In this document: positions 41,360-54,375 of the stretch, in pieces
How the letters are laid out: each line of letters opens with the position of its first letter
Numbering within the stretch: position 1 is the stretch's first letter
Assembly (NCBI GenBank): GCA_035235625.1
Contig: CP141141.1
Span: 3,844,001 to 3,908,000 of the forward strand
DNA length: 64,000 nucleotides
Direction of reading: 5' to 3'
From: Saururus chinensis
Taxonomy: Eukaryota; Streptophyta; Magnoliopsida; Piperales; Saururaceae
Program-made: the position numbers and the translations under genes
The notes under the pieces: generated by a model
What the model saw: the letters and a program-made list of their open reading frames with translations, nothing else
Told to the model about the DNA's origin: nothing
Databases searched by the model: none

Positions 41360-43586
41360 AGAGTAACGACCAATGCAATGCAATGTAGCAGACTCATCCC
41401 CTTTCGCAACGGCAAAGCTCTTCCCTTTCTCCCCAACCAAAAGGTGTAATAAGAACGGTTTGCAAGTGAGGCGCAAAGCATGGCAAACCCCCAATTATGT
41501 TGGATTTTTCCATCTCTTTGCCAAGTGGGAGAACCTTGTCATACACCGCCAAAATTCACGACAGATTTTGATTTGCACAATGCACCTTGATTACCTCGTC
41601 ATTGATAGCCCTACATGTTTCTTTAATAAACATTCCATCTAAGGCATCGGTTGGATGACGCTTTGTGTCATCCGGAAAGATGTTGTTGATTGAAATCGTT
41701 TTTGGAAAATAAAGTAAATGCAGGTTATATTTGAATATATATTATAGATAATTAGCTTTTAAAAAAATTCTAAAAATTTTATTTGGGTAGCCATTGTATT
41801 CCATATTATTCTAGTTATGAAAAGTGTCGACTTTGCCCTCTAATAATTAAAGAAAAAGGGGTCGAGTAGATGAGGGTGGTCATCAATGGCAGATGATGGT
41901 GGCCATGGTAGGAGGAGAAGGGGGAAGGGAGTTAGCGCAGGAGAAGAAAAAAAAGTGTATAAGGGCACTCAAGGTAAGAGGAGAAAGGGAGATGGGGTTT
42001 TACTCAAGAGGAAAATGCGTTCAAGAAAAAAATATATAGAAAAGGGAGTTATGGTAAGAGAGAGAATAAGGATAAAAATGTTAACTCGTGATATTTTTAT
42101 TTTTTTCTGATACGCTTTTAACCTAATCCTCTTCAAGAAAAGAATTAGGCAGAAAGCGGCTGAAAAGCAAAAGTGGGTCAAAATGGGGTTAAAGATGTTT
42201 TTAAAACTAAATGAGGCTTTTAGTTTGAATTGCCTAATTAAATAATATTTATATGCAAAACAATGAAAAGTGGATAGAAAGTGGTTGCAAAGCGTCATCT
42301 TAGTAAATCCATGGAGGATTTTGCTTGAGACCCCAAGGCAAATGTCGTTACTTGCTCAACATCAGAGAGAGGAAATGTGTGTGTTTATTTGAGCAATGTG
42401 AGGAGAGATAATTTAGGACCAATATATATGTTTGGTTATTTATATCTATATAGTTTATAAAATTGAAGAAAAAGTGTATACTTCCGAGCAATAATTCTAC
42501 TTGCACCTCATGCTATATAAGTGGACAGCATGTTAGTGAGCGTCATTGTACTTGGGCTTGGACAAAAAGCCATGACAATGTGTAATGTATTCAATTTCGC
42601 TGGCCAGATCTTTTCTAATGGATAAAGTGAGCGACAACGTCATATGGGTTATTGCGCCAAATTTGTAACCCTGACTTGATATACTCGGATTTTTACTAGA
42701 CTAGGCAGGATATAGTTTGATATAAGAGATTGCTTAGGAGATTTTTTACATATTATCTGGCCCAATACCCACATATTTCATATTTTTTGGTTTTTAACAC
42801 CTAATCCCATGTGACCTATTTAAGGACAAAACTACCCTTAATAAACTCGATCCCCATATCAGTGTATGATTAAAAGAAGTACAAGGGGGTGGAGGTTGGC
42901 ATATATTGTTTAGATGGGAAGGTATTATCGGCGGGAGGTATTGGCAACAACACACCAATAGCTAGTCACTGGTGTGTCTCCAGAGGAACCATGTAACACA
43001 TGAGAATTTTTTAAATTTTTTATACTTGGCCACATGGAAATAAGTAAGTTTGACCCTTAGGTCTTCTCAATATAATAATTTCCTATTTACATGAAATTTA
43101 GATATAAAAATTTATTATTAAAAAATAAACAGAAAGATCTTCATAAAGCTACTAAGAGAGTATAAATTGAAGCACATATAAAATTATGATAGATGTAACA
43201 TTAAGGAAGTACATGTAAAAAATAATAAATTTGACCTTTAGGCATTGCTAATATAATAACATATCATGTGGTTTGAGTTTAAGTGTGAAACTATGGATAT
43301 AAAAACTAGACAGACATAACTTTGAAACGTCTCCACGAATGCACGAATCAGAATTTAGATGGAGTTATGATTATCTAAAGTTGAACCTGAGCTGATAATG
43401 GTGACTTACATGTGCCTGCTAATCTGACCCTTAAACTTTCTTAATAGTATAACCTTTTCTATAGACGGAGTTTTGGTCTTAAATTTGAGGCTTATATACA
43501 AGACATAAATATCTTCATAACTTCACAAAGAATGTATAAATATGAGTTCATAGAAGGAAGTTATCACCACCTGATTTGAGGACATG
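41360..43586. other. Intergenic DNA, partly old LTR
   Basis: No gene is recognised. From about 43000 the sequence, with words such as TTTGACCCTTAGG and GGAGTTATGATTATCT, resembles the U3 of the LTRs at 8064 and 20112. It continues beyond the insertion at 43592-49690, so it is probably an older LTR cut in two. Confidence 0.4.
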
Positions 43587-45639
43587 GGTACTGTAACAAC
43601 CCAGATTTTTAAAAAATCATTTTAATAAAAGACATGTGATAAGTCACGATGACACCTTTTTTTTTCTGAATCAAATCAAATCAATCGACTAAATATTTAG
43701 GTCTTGATTGCTGGGGTTCATAAATATGGATAACAAAACATATTATAGCATAAAGGTATCTAAAATTTATAAATAAGCAAATCATCTATCCAAGTGTAAA
43801 TCTTACATCTATATGGAAATAAGCAACTAAATAAAGTTGGCTCTCGCATCATTATTATAATCATTTAAAATGTACTAAAATAATAAAACTAAATCCTACT
43901 AAAGCAAAGTCATCCTTAATCTGAATGCCCGGTCCCGATCCCAATAGTCCTCATCAGAAGAGCCTGCAAAACCAGGTCATTGAGTATACAAATACCTATT
44001 AGGATGGCTGAATAACAAGTATGTAAAATGTCATTTACATTTTATGGAAATCTATTTAGGTTTCTACTTGAACATTTATCAAGATTAATCTTATTATAAT
44101 CTCCCATCAGTTTCCCCTTCAGGGAAACTAATAACCTGCCTAATCTCATAGATAGACAGACACATCAGATGTCAACCTAAGTGATAAATGATATAACTCA
44201 CCATAGACCACCCGTAAAGGAATATTCATGAGAAGCCCTGGAATCCATGAGGAAGTGTCATCTCCCAACCTAACCCCTAAGGACCTAACCGGAGTGGAAG
44301 GGTGTGGCCCACAACTACACCTGAGCAGAAGTGGTGAGGGATGTCAACCAAGTAGGATGTCAATGACTCTGACTATGTGTACACTAAACAATTCTGAATA
44401 AATCGGTGGTGAGCCCAACTTACTCAGAGTTGCCTCCAATGGGGAGGTGCAACTACATGGCCAAATTACCAGCTCATCAGTAGAGCTAAAACTCATAACT
44501 CAACCCCAACCCTAGTAGTCTCATCAGACTAGGTTAAGGCCCTAAAACCACCCTTCATTCATCAACCAAGTCAATTGTTAAGTCAAGACTCATGTTCACT
44601 TCATGAACCGATTCCCAACCCCCACTAAGGGTATTTTAGTCTTTATTTTGATTAGGTGACAAACCCCCAATCCCAAACCCTTTACCTTTATCAATCAATC
44701 TTCATTAACCTTTATGTATTGATTCAAAAGGTGCAATTATGCATATATACCAAATCAATAAAGCTTAATACAACCCAATAATAGTCCAACAAACATCATT
44801 AATAGGGTTTAGGCCTGAAAATGGTTATTAAGGAGCCCACTATATTTTTGGGTAGGGCTCATGCCAAAAGAACAGTGAAATTTGAGCTTAATTCTAAAAA
44901 TAGTTTGTATGTATCATAACTTTATTTGGCTGCATGCACTAGATTGGCCTCTTCTGTTTTTAAAAAGCGACACAATTTTATAATTTCTACTATCTTTTTA
45001 TTTATTTATTTATGTAATTAGGCCTTGGGCCCAGCCCAGTGGAGCTAGCAGGCTGGCCCAGCAGGTCCAATAGTGGTTGGGCATGTAGGTATATCCACGG
45101 TTGGGTCTACAAACTCAATTTTGGCAACAAAGGGTTGGGTCTATGAATTAAATCGCGAACCTAGTGTCACGCCCTGGCACCGCCCGACCCGAGCCAAACC
45201 CGGTCCAGGGGCCGGTCAAGCGCACGGGGGCGATAAGGGAAATTGAGATACGGTTTAGCGAAAGACTTAACCCTAATCACGGGCGATTTAACATAACTAC
45301 GGAGTTTCATCATCCACAAATCAAAATGAGAACTCCACAAGTGTATAACATAGCATAAATCAAAATGAGAACCATACACAAAGGTTCTAAACATAAAGCA
45401 TAAACCAAAGACAATAAGTCTCATCAGAGGACTCCACGATCGCATCCATGTCGTCTCCGATCTTTCCTCGAAGAGGAGATCCTGTCCGTCTGCGTGTCGC
45501 ACCACGCAGCCCCAAAGGAAAACACAATAAAGAGGGGTGAGTTTAAACAAACTCAGCAATGGTTTTCTAATATACTATCATCATTGAAAATACGACGGCA
45601 TATCAATATGACTAGTCAAAGCAAAGATTGACAAGATGT

Positions 45640-45915
45640 ATCATTCCCTGATCACACATTAATAACACATAAACCTGTATATAGTGTCTCAATCACATTT
45701 TCGGATCATGCATTCATAACACATAAACCTGCATATAGTGTCTCAATCACACTTTCTGATCATGCAATTATAACACATAAACCTGCATATAATGTCTCAA
45801 TCACACTTTATGATCATGCATTCATAACACATAAACCTACATATAGTGTCTCATTCACACTTTTTGATCATGCATTTATAACACATAAACCTACATACAG
45901 TGTCTCATTCACACT
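45640..45915. repeat. 54-bp tandem array, five units
   Basis: ACATAAACCT recurs at 45667, 45721, 45775, 45829 and 45883, exactly 54 bp apart each time. Units also share GTGTCTCAATCACACTTT and GATCATGCA. Confidence 0.93.
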
Positions 45916-47254
45916 TCTTCAAATCAAGTATGCATAATATATCTCATCTATTCTTGCACGACAAACATGTCAAACTACATGTTACAAAACATGCATGGCA
46001 TACATCATATACTTGCATCAGCATAAAATCAAGAATGCCTCCATTAAGGAGTAATCACAAATGGTGTCACGAAGACGGGGACATAGACAAGGTCACGAAG
46101 ACGTATCATGGTCCAAATTCTACACAAGAATTTAAGAAGTTCGGGGTTGTCAATCCCTAAAGCTGCTCGCCTGGACAGAACACACAGTAGAGTCTGAATC
46201 TCACACGGAGAACCTCGAGCAGGGGTGTTCGCGCTGGGACATCTCCTGCGGTGGGGGAGAGCCCGAATTCCCACACAGGGAACCCTGGAACACGTGGTAG
46301 CTGGTGCACAGAGTGTACCACTCTGGATTCTCAGGGTCCAGAAGACAATCATAATAATCTCAATCTGCAAGACAAGTACACAACTCGTCCCCATATATCT
46401 CAATTTTAACTAGACTCAACCCGGGGAGTGCACATGTTCCACGAAGGAACTCAAATCAAAAACATATCCTTTCGGACCAATCAAGTTTCAATTAAGCCAC
46501 GATCGATTAATCCGGCATGCAATTTCACCACATTGCATCCAATCGGTCAAACTCGATTAATCTCGATAAAGCATCAATTGGAATCCATTTTCATGATGCA
46601 TGCAACATGGTATATACGTGGGTAAGGCATACATGAATCCTAATTCATGCTAAGTGTTCTCATCAGCCCCTCATGCATCATTCATAATCATAATATCAAT
46701 ACTTATCATCAACATTAAATCCCACATGTGTGTGTGTGTGCATAATAGAAGCATTTCCCTCAATGCATATCAACATGATTATAATCCACTCACTATCATA
46801 CTACACATGTGTATCACCCAATCATGAAATTCCAGCGGAAATCATAGGTGAAGAATCATTAAAATCATAACTCAAATCAAAGCTTAACCACAAGCTAAAC
46901 ACATATAAGATCATTCACTTCATTCTTGAGTCATGACATTCACTAACATTCACACCTCAATTAGCCACACTCTATAATGATATATCAGTTCATTATCATG
47001 CAGTAACTCTACTGGAAACATGTTTAAACCATAGGAATTAACCACTCATAACTTCAAGATAGCAAACTCTAACAATGATATCCAACTACAAGTCATTTCA
47101 CATAACTTTAAATATATACCACAACTTCTAAACATCAATGAGATACCCTTTCAGTAGCTTACTATAGCTCAAAATACTCCACATAAACATAAAAATGATA
47201 TTTTGAAATAGATATGTCGAAATAAGCAACATACATGAAATTGTCAAATTCTGT

Positions 47255-47425
47255 AGTGTATCCGTTCGAACGCCCTGCAGGCCGTTCTAACGGTTACACA
47301 TGAAAAATGCCAAACTTATAGTGTTTCCGTTCGAACTCCCTGCAGGGCCGTTCTAACGGTTACACAGGAAAAATGCCAAAATTGTAGTGTTGCCGTTCGA
47401 ACTCCCTGCAGGGCTGTTCTAACGC
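47255..47425. repeat. 65-66 bp tandem units with CCGTTCGAAC and GTTCTAACGG
   Basis: CCGTTCGAAC occurs at 47262, 47327 and 47393. Each is followed by CTGCAGG and a GTTCTAACG sequence that is nearly its reverse complement, so each unit contains a small hairpin. Confidence 0.9.
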
Positions 47426-49690
47426 CAACAAAGTAGTTTTGGTCATCTTCTTCATTTCAAATTTTCAAACCGAAACTCCATTGATACAACTTAAAATCTT
47501 CATTTAACAACTCAAACACCATTAAAACTCTACCATAACTTCCAGAATGCTAATCCACATCATAACAAGATAAAACCCTATAAAATCAGGATTAAAGATT
47601 ATCATTTACTAATCATGCCATTAAAGCACAAAATCAAGTAAATTCATTTAAAATAAACCACAAAATCAAGAGTTTTACCATAGGAAAACTGAAATTTCGA
47701 AAGTCCATTACCTTATCCCTTGATTAGGCTTGGATTTGATGGTCACCCTTCTTGAAAACCTTGCAAATACATAGAGTTTACATTAAACTCCATTAAAACC
47801 GAATTTAACATAGAAAACCCTAATGAAAAACTTAAATCTAGGGCTTGTTGAACATAAAAATCGGATTTTTAAATCTAGAGTTTGAAGAAGAGATACAAAT
47901 CAGTAGTTTTGATGTTTAAAAATGAATCAAAACAAAGGGGAAATGATAAATATAGAAGGGATTAAGAGGAAATCTAGGGTTTAATGCTTAATTAGAAGAG
48001 GCTTACCTTAAACACCTTCTAATCCGGGCCTAATTAGGGAATTAGGCCTAACCTCCCTTTTCCCAGCCTATTCCCAAGATGCAAATGGTTCAGGTCATCC
48101 TATTTATAATAAGGTGTGGGGTGTGTGTAGGTAAGTTGTGGGGTATAAATAGAATAATAGGCTAAAAATGGGTAATTTAGCTATTTGAGCACTAAATAAA
48201 TCTGAGAAAATTATGAAAATTTTTGTAAAGCCTCAAGTTGATGTTTGGGTTAATTTGGTCCAAAAACCTAAATTTCGACGGTGGGCCCACAGGGGGTCCC
48301 GCCAAACCCTAATTTTCGGAAAATTAGTAAAAATTCAGATTTGACTCAAAATCACTTAAAAACAATAATTGTAAAGTTTATTTTGATTAGAACTATAGGA
48401 AACACCATTTATTTACGAAACCACCAAATTAATAAGAAAACGAGTTAACCATACAATAATCGACAATTAAAAAGAAACGAAAACCGGTTTAGAATTGAGA
48501 GTCCTTACACCTGGTCTAGGGACTTTATCTTCCTTAGACACCTTATTGCTTCCTAAACAGAACAAGGGAAAGCGATAGAGCCTGGGGCGGCATATCCCTG
48601 GCCGAAAAATGGCTAGAAACCGCTAAGATAGGCAAAAATTGGATAGGAGGGAGTTTCGGAGTGCCTAGCAATCATATGTCGGACCACACCGCTGCCCCCT
48701 TCCTTCCATCTCGCAAGTGGAAAACATAGTGAGGTGTCCGGAAGCAGTGGCAGCTGGTCATGATCAAACATGGTGGATCCACGGCCGAACAACAATGGAG
48801 TTTTGCCAAAGTAGATCGTGAATAGAAGGCAAAAGGTGTAACCGATTGTCATTGGGCACTCGCAAAGTATGTTCCCCCTTCTGTCGCTACACTAGAGTCT
48901 ATCTTCAATTCCAACAAGAGGGGAGTGGGGAGACCAAGAAAATGTAATTTGTGGCAACCAGTGGTCGTGCGACATTTGTCATGAGAGCCAAGCCAGATTT
49001 CTAGCTTTGCTTGACAAAGCCATGACCGTCCCAGACCTTTGGCCGGAGAAGACCAAAGTGTGGGGGAAAGCTTGTGTTTTCCTCCCTGCCATTGAATCAG
49101 TTTACCCCAATTCATAATTACTGATGACTGAGGATTTGGCCAAAATAGCGTGTGTGACCAGTGGAGGGAAATTGACTAGCCGGCGGAGGCTAGCCTGCGA
49201 CCTAGCTGTCCCACTCTTCCACAGCCTCTAACATTAATTATTACGACTAAACAAATTTAACAATGAATTCAATCATACACTTAGTTAACACTATTAAATC
49301 TTAACACAAGGACTAATAATTCGATCCTACCTTAGTTGTTGATTTGCCATCGATCCATCACCGTTGGAGCCTCTCTGTCGACCACATTATTCCTCCCAAA
49401 GTCTTCTAGGTTTTTCCAAAACACATTTAGGGCTAGAATTAGGTCAAACACTCTTATATATAGGGGCTTAAATAGATACGGACGAAAATAGGTAGGAGAA
49501 GGAATCCTAGGTAAGATAGACTCCCCAAAATTGAGGAGTTCATCATCCACCTACTTGGCCTTGCAGTGGCCCATTAAATCCTTCTGCACAACCCAAAATT
49601 GCTCTATATACCCCAATTTCAATAAATCCCAAAAATCCATAAAAAATACTGAAAATCACGAAAAACACCTAAACTTTCTAGGATATTACA

Positions 49691-51690
49691 GGTACCGTTG
49701 GCAGACCATCAATGTGTAGATAGACACATTAGTAAAAAACACAGTTATTGTCGATAGACCCCTATCATGTTAACCCAGTGCAAATGGTTTTTGGCAGTTA
49801 TGTAGTCTTGCTCAAAAATTACCTAGTTTAATGGTTTTATACCAGAATTTCACCCTTTTCCCTATAAATACCTTTTGAGGCCCTTAAACTCTATTTTTCT
49901 TAAAAGAACTTTACAAAATTAAGAGGGAGAAAATTGGGCTCTCCAAATAAAGAAGAATCAATAGATGGAATAATCTTTTGCCAAGATTGGTCGGCATCGT
50001 GTGTGATAAAGGATTTTTATAATGTGATAATAAGTCAAATTGCTAACCTTGAACCCTCTGTAGTTTTAAAATTTAGAAAATGTATGATTTTAGGAACTAT
50101 GGACTTGTCATATGTTATATATATAAGCTTTTGTGTATGAATCATTATATTGGATTGTACCCTAGATTGTTGGTATATACTTTTGTGTATGAATCATATG
50201 AAATGATTTGTGGTTGCTAATTAGCATGAAAGTATGTTGAGAATGATTTCTTAATTATTCATCATGATTATGCCTTGAGATCACGTTTTCCCATGTTTTA
50301 TGATTATATGATAGTAGAAACATCATCTATCCTTATGGGAATATTATGTGTAAGAAGGATTGTATTATAACATGTTTTGGAGTGATTTGGGAACTAGAGC
50401 AATCTCTTTTGTTTCTTTCCCAATTATCGGCCCAACCATCAACGATTAGTGATGACGTCGATGAAAAGAGAGAGTTGATAGTTCTAGCATTGACAGACAT
50501 CTGTGCATTCAGGAAAATACTGAAGTCAAGTTGTGTAAGCTCACATTTTAGTAAGGCATGGTTGAACTCTTAGGTGTGACTGTCAAGTCATATAGAACCT
50601 TTATGGCTAACACTTAGTGGAGGAAATTGGCATAACTGTAGTCACAATATTAAAATGATTATATTTTTTTCTTTTTGAGCATGTTGTGTGTGTGTGTGTG
50701 TGTGTCCTATAGAACATTTATGATGCTCTTAAATTTTGGTTGTGTTGCTATTACTTGGTTCTTGTTCAACAATGACATGAGGTATATTCCTATACTCAAT
50801 ATTTGTGTGATGCTTGTATATACCTTATAGGTTCCTTTAGGAATCTAGTCATGCGGTAAGGACTATGTTAATAAGTTACTTAGCATGTTTTAAAAAATTT
50901 CTTAATTATGGTATATAACTTTAGGCACATGAGTCTCAATCTATTTATATTTGTGCATATCAAGATATTCATACATGTGCTCAGGCAAGACCATATTTAT
51001 TTATAATGTAATTTGACTAAAATTGCTATTGTGCTATGATTTGGTATTCATATGTTCAAAAAAATGGAAAAGGTTAGTCATGCCCTGAGATATCTTGTTG
51101 TTGATTTTGAAAAAAAAAATTAAAATTTATTTGTTATTTTATATATTAAGAAATAGGTTTAAAAATCTTGGGGCATGGCAATTTAGTATCAAAGAGCAAG
51201 GTTAATTCGTGTACATAACTGAGGTCATAATTATGCACTAATGTGGAATAGATGGAATGAATATGGGCAGAATATTGTCTTGTAAAGTTTTAATACTTGT
51301 TGATGCATTTTGTGTTGGCCTCAGGTGTCGTAATTTGAGTGAGACAAGTTATAGCTAAACAAAGTGAGGTTGAAGATATTTCAGCTACCAATATTGTTGT
51401 TGATGCTTCATCCTTTGTTTTAACTAATGGAGTTTAACTTGTGAACATAAAGGGTAGTGTCGATGACTCATTCTAAGAGTAGATATTTTTAGTATATGCG
51501 ATAACTCTTGTAGAAATAATAGAGATGTGCCAAGAGATTGTGTATTCAAACGTTTGGCAATAGGTAGGCATGAATTCCTTATTAAATTTTGCCTAAAAAG
51601 TACACCAACTTATCTTAAAGGTTGTACTACTTTTTTAGCCAATGTAGTAGATGTGAAAAAGAAGTCAAAATGGAAGTAATAGACACCATT
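49691..51690. other. Intergenic DNA, probably retroelement-derived
   Basis: No gene is recognised. It lies upstream of, and may include the leader and gag part of, the dead gypsy element. A (TG)n run of about 18 bp is at 50687-50704. Confidence 0.35.
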
Positions 51691-51699
51691 CTAAAACTT

Positions 51700-52620
51700 T
51701 TTAGCATATTCCCAAAGGTGTTACCTAGTTTGCCTTTAAAGAAAGAAGTAAAATTTACTAATTTGATTTGAGGGATCACACTCATAATTAAAGCACCTTA
51801 TTGGGTTGTCTTTGCTGAATTGAAGTAGTTGAGAATCCACTGTCAAGAACATTTGGATGAAAGAACATGAAGTTAGTTTTCAAGAATTGGAGATAAGACT
51901 TACTCATGTGCATGTATTGATTTTACTTAAAAGCAAAAAGGGAATTGTAGTGTATAGCGATGTTTTTAAAGAAAGTTTGCAATACATACTTATGCAAAAT
52001 GACAAAGTTATGGCGTAGGCGTCTTGGCAATGTAAAACTTATGGCCAAAACTACCCAACCTATGACCTAAAATTATCACCGGAAGAATTTAATTTGAAAA
52101 TATAGAAACACTACTTGTGTGGAATAACCTTCAAAGCCTTTACAGATTTTAAAGGTTTATAATAAATCAAATGTTGTGTCAAATATTTTAAGTAGAAAGT
52201 CAAAACTCGTAGTAGTACATTTTATGGTGAAAGATTGGCAAAACTATACATTGAAGAATTACCAAAGGAGGGAAGCCCCTTCTAGCCAATTTGATTTTAC
52301 AATCCCAAGGTTTTCACAAGATGATGAAAGCTTCGTTAGGAGATAGAGTGCAAAAACTTTTTGAAACTACAATTTTTATGAGATAATGAGATTTTATGGG
52401 ATACCTTTGACTATAATACCCAATAGAGACTTGTGATTTACATCTCGAAAATTAGAAGAAGTATTATGAAGCATAGGGATAAACCTCAATTTTGCACAAC
52501 ATTTCACCCACAACAAATGGTCAACCTAAACACACTAGCAAAGCATTAGAACACATGATTTAGGTTTGGGACCTATAAAAGCATAGTTTGGACTTGGTGC
52601 AAAATAGCCACATGTTGGAG
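51700..52620 (+). pseudogene. Dead Ty3/gypsy pol (RT, RNase H, integrase remnants)
   Basis: Short frames interrupted by stops follow the order of a gypsy polyprotein. Near 51780-51830 comes the start of reverse transcriptase (ITLIIKAPYWVVFAELK, the family's TAPISxPPYRMAPAELKEL-like segment). RNase H follows at about 51940-52150 (VVYSDVF, LQYILMQNDKVMA, NYPTYDLKL, FTDFKGL) and then a DALSRKS-like piece near 52190. Integrase core pieces come last, at about 52400-52560 (GIPLTIIPNRDL, FTSRKLEE, FAQHFTH). The central RT with the YxDD box is missing. No LTRs were located. Confidence 0.82.
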
Positions 52621-54375
52621 CAAAGTAGGCTAATGAAAAAAAGTTGATGTTTCTTTCCATTAAAAAGATTAGTAAAATTAAGATCAAAATAATATCATGA
52701 ATGTGTGTAATTGTAAGTCATGTTATGCTTGAAAATCAGTTTACATAATGCATTGTTAGTCTAAAAAAAGTGTCTTATAATTTTTCCTATTGAGGGTTTT
52801 AACATAAAAAATTTAGTATATTTGCTTTGTAACTATTTGTTTGATTCTTGTTATAACACATTAGAATAGTATGCGCTAACTTAGGCAAAATTAAAAGTAA
52901 TTTTTTGTTGTTTTAGAATAGGAGAAGATACTTTGTAACTCGAATATAGGTTATGAGCACTTTATTCTTCTAACTTTGTTTGTCACATTTTGTATTTACA
53001 ACAAACCGACAATAAGTACAATTTACCCTTTTGAGTATTTGAAGCACTAAAAATTTGTACATCATTGTTGCTTACCTTGCAAGTAGTTCTGAATAATTGG
53101 TGTAACATATAAGAAGCCTCTCTTTGGCATGCTAATAGTTTGCCCCTTTTTTTCCTACAAAATATCAAACTGAAGATAACATTGGGGTTGCCAGGGACTC
53201 ACCCCTTCAGTCTACCCCTGCCCTAAAGATCATAACCAGGTGATATTGGCCTAAATGCCTTGCTGCAATGATTTTTCTCGTTTATCAATATGATAGCAAG
53301 GGGAGTGTAGCAAAAAATCTCCCTCTATCCTATATTAATAGTTACATTAAAAAATATAGTATTTTTTATTTAATGATAGCGTGACATCCAAGAAAAATAG
53401 AAATAAATTTATGATACTCTTTTTTAAGTACCCAATCACTTAAATGATGAACAAACATTTTTGTCAAAGTGCGATGGACATCAATGCATTATACCAGAAA
53501 ACAACTTTTGAAGTCAAATAGCAGGGATGCACAAATTATATTGGATCCAAATTAATTAGATGCCAACCCCTCCTCAAAATGTGTGAGATGCCTCTCTCCA
53601 ACTACAAAAGTATTCTCTCAGCAATGGGGGAGGAATGCACGTAACCAGGTCAATCGGCTTCTTCCAAAAAGGTGTTGTCATCTCAAGGAGCATGCAACCT
53701 TGAGAATATTGACTGTTTTCAACATAAATATGTAAATAAGGTATTAACTTTTTCCGCTAAAAATATATAAGGTACAGCTTGCAGTTTCCAACAAAATATG
53801 CTTCCTGAACTTCACATTTTGAATCTGCACCACTAAATTCTTTTGACAACTACCGAAGATAAAGTCAATGCCACCTTACTTAACATAATAATTACATTTC
53901 AAAAAAGAATGGAAAATAGAAGAATACACCTTTAAAATTTATTGGTCAACTTTCAACCATATGTTAAAAACAAAATTTTAATAAGCTGATCATCGGTGGA
54001 AACAACAACATTACCAACTTCATCTTGAATGTGGCCTCGATTTCGAGCATTTAACTTGGCTTCATGAGTCAATACTCCATAGAAAATGTGCTGGGTATTT
54101 CACATGCAATATCTAAGTAGTGATAGCATGGGTGATATACCGAGGGCTTTCACACTTTATCTGCAATTTGCAATTTATTTTTCCAAATTATCATCTCCAC
54201 TTTCAACCTACAAACTTTTGAAATTATTCTGAAAATAATAATTTAAAGTCGAGGAAAGCAACATTGAGTATATCACCACTAATTAAAACAACACCACCTT
54301 GCCTACTCATACGTCAAAATCACTGGCAGCAAAGTTCAGTCATGCCTCTCGATCATACCTGGAATTCATCTTGGG
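52621..54375. other. Intergenic DNA and PIG-H 3' flank
   Basis: AT-rich, no gene recognised. A Stowaway-like end (CTCCCTCTATCCTATATTAATAG, about 53319-53342) stands alone without its partner. The last 300 bp should hold the 3' UTR of the minus-strand PIG-H gene; TTTATT (minus AATAAA) occurs near 54174. Confidence 0.4.

Larger units (their letters stand above)
45165..48509 (-). mobile_element. Inner solo LTR (3,345 bp) nested in the outer LTR
   Basis: On the minus strand it starts TGTAAGGACTC (48509) and ends GGGCGTGACA (45165). The flanks are CCTAG (45160-45164) and CCTGG (48510-48514), a TSD with one mismatch. TATAAATA on the minus strand at 48102-48109 marks a plausible promoter about 400 bp from its start. 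It carries two tandem arrays downstream of that promoter and no genes. Confidence 0.78.
43592..49690 (-). mobile_element. Outer solo LTR, TSD GGTAC, carrying a nested LTR
   Basis: GGTAC stands at 43587-43591 and at 49691-49695. Between them the element runs, on the minus strand, from TGTAATATCC (49690) to GGGTTGTTACA (43592). Without the nested 45165-48509 insertion and its extra 5 bp it is 2,749 bp. TATA-like sequences on the minus strand occur near 49452 and 49605. No gag or pol. Open frames within it match no family. Confidence 0.87.

Noticed and set aside
41886-42110. 74-codon Lys/Arg-rich plus-strand frame
   Set aside because: Purine-rich low-complexity DNA with no recognisable domain or splice context.
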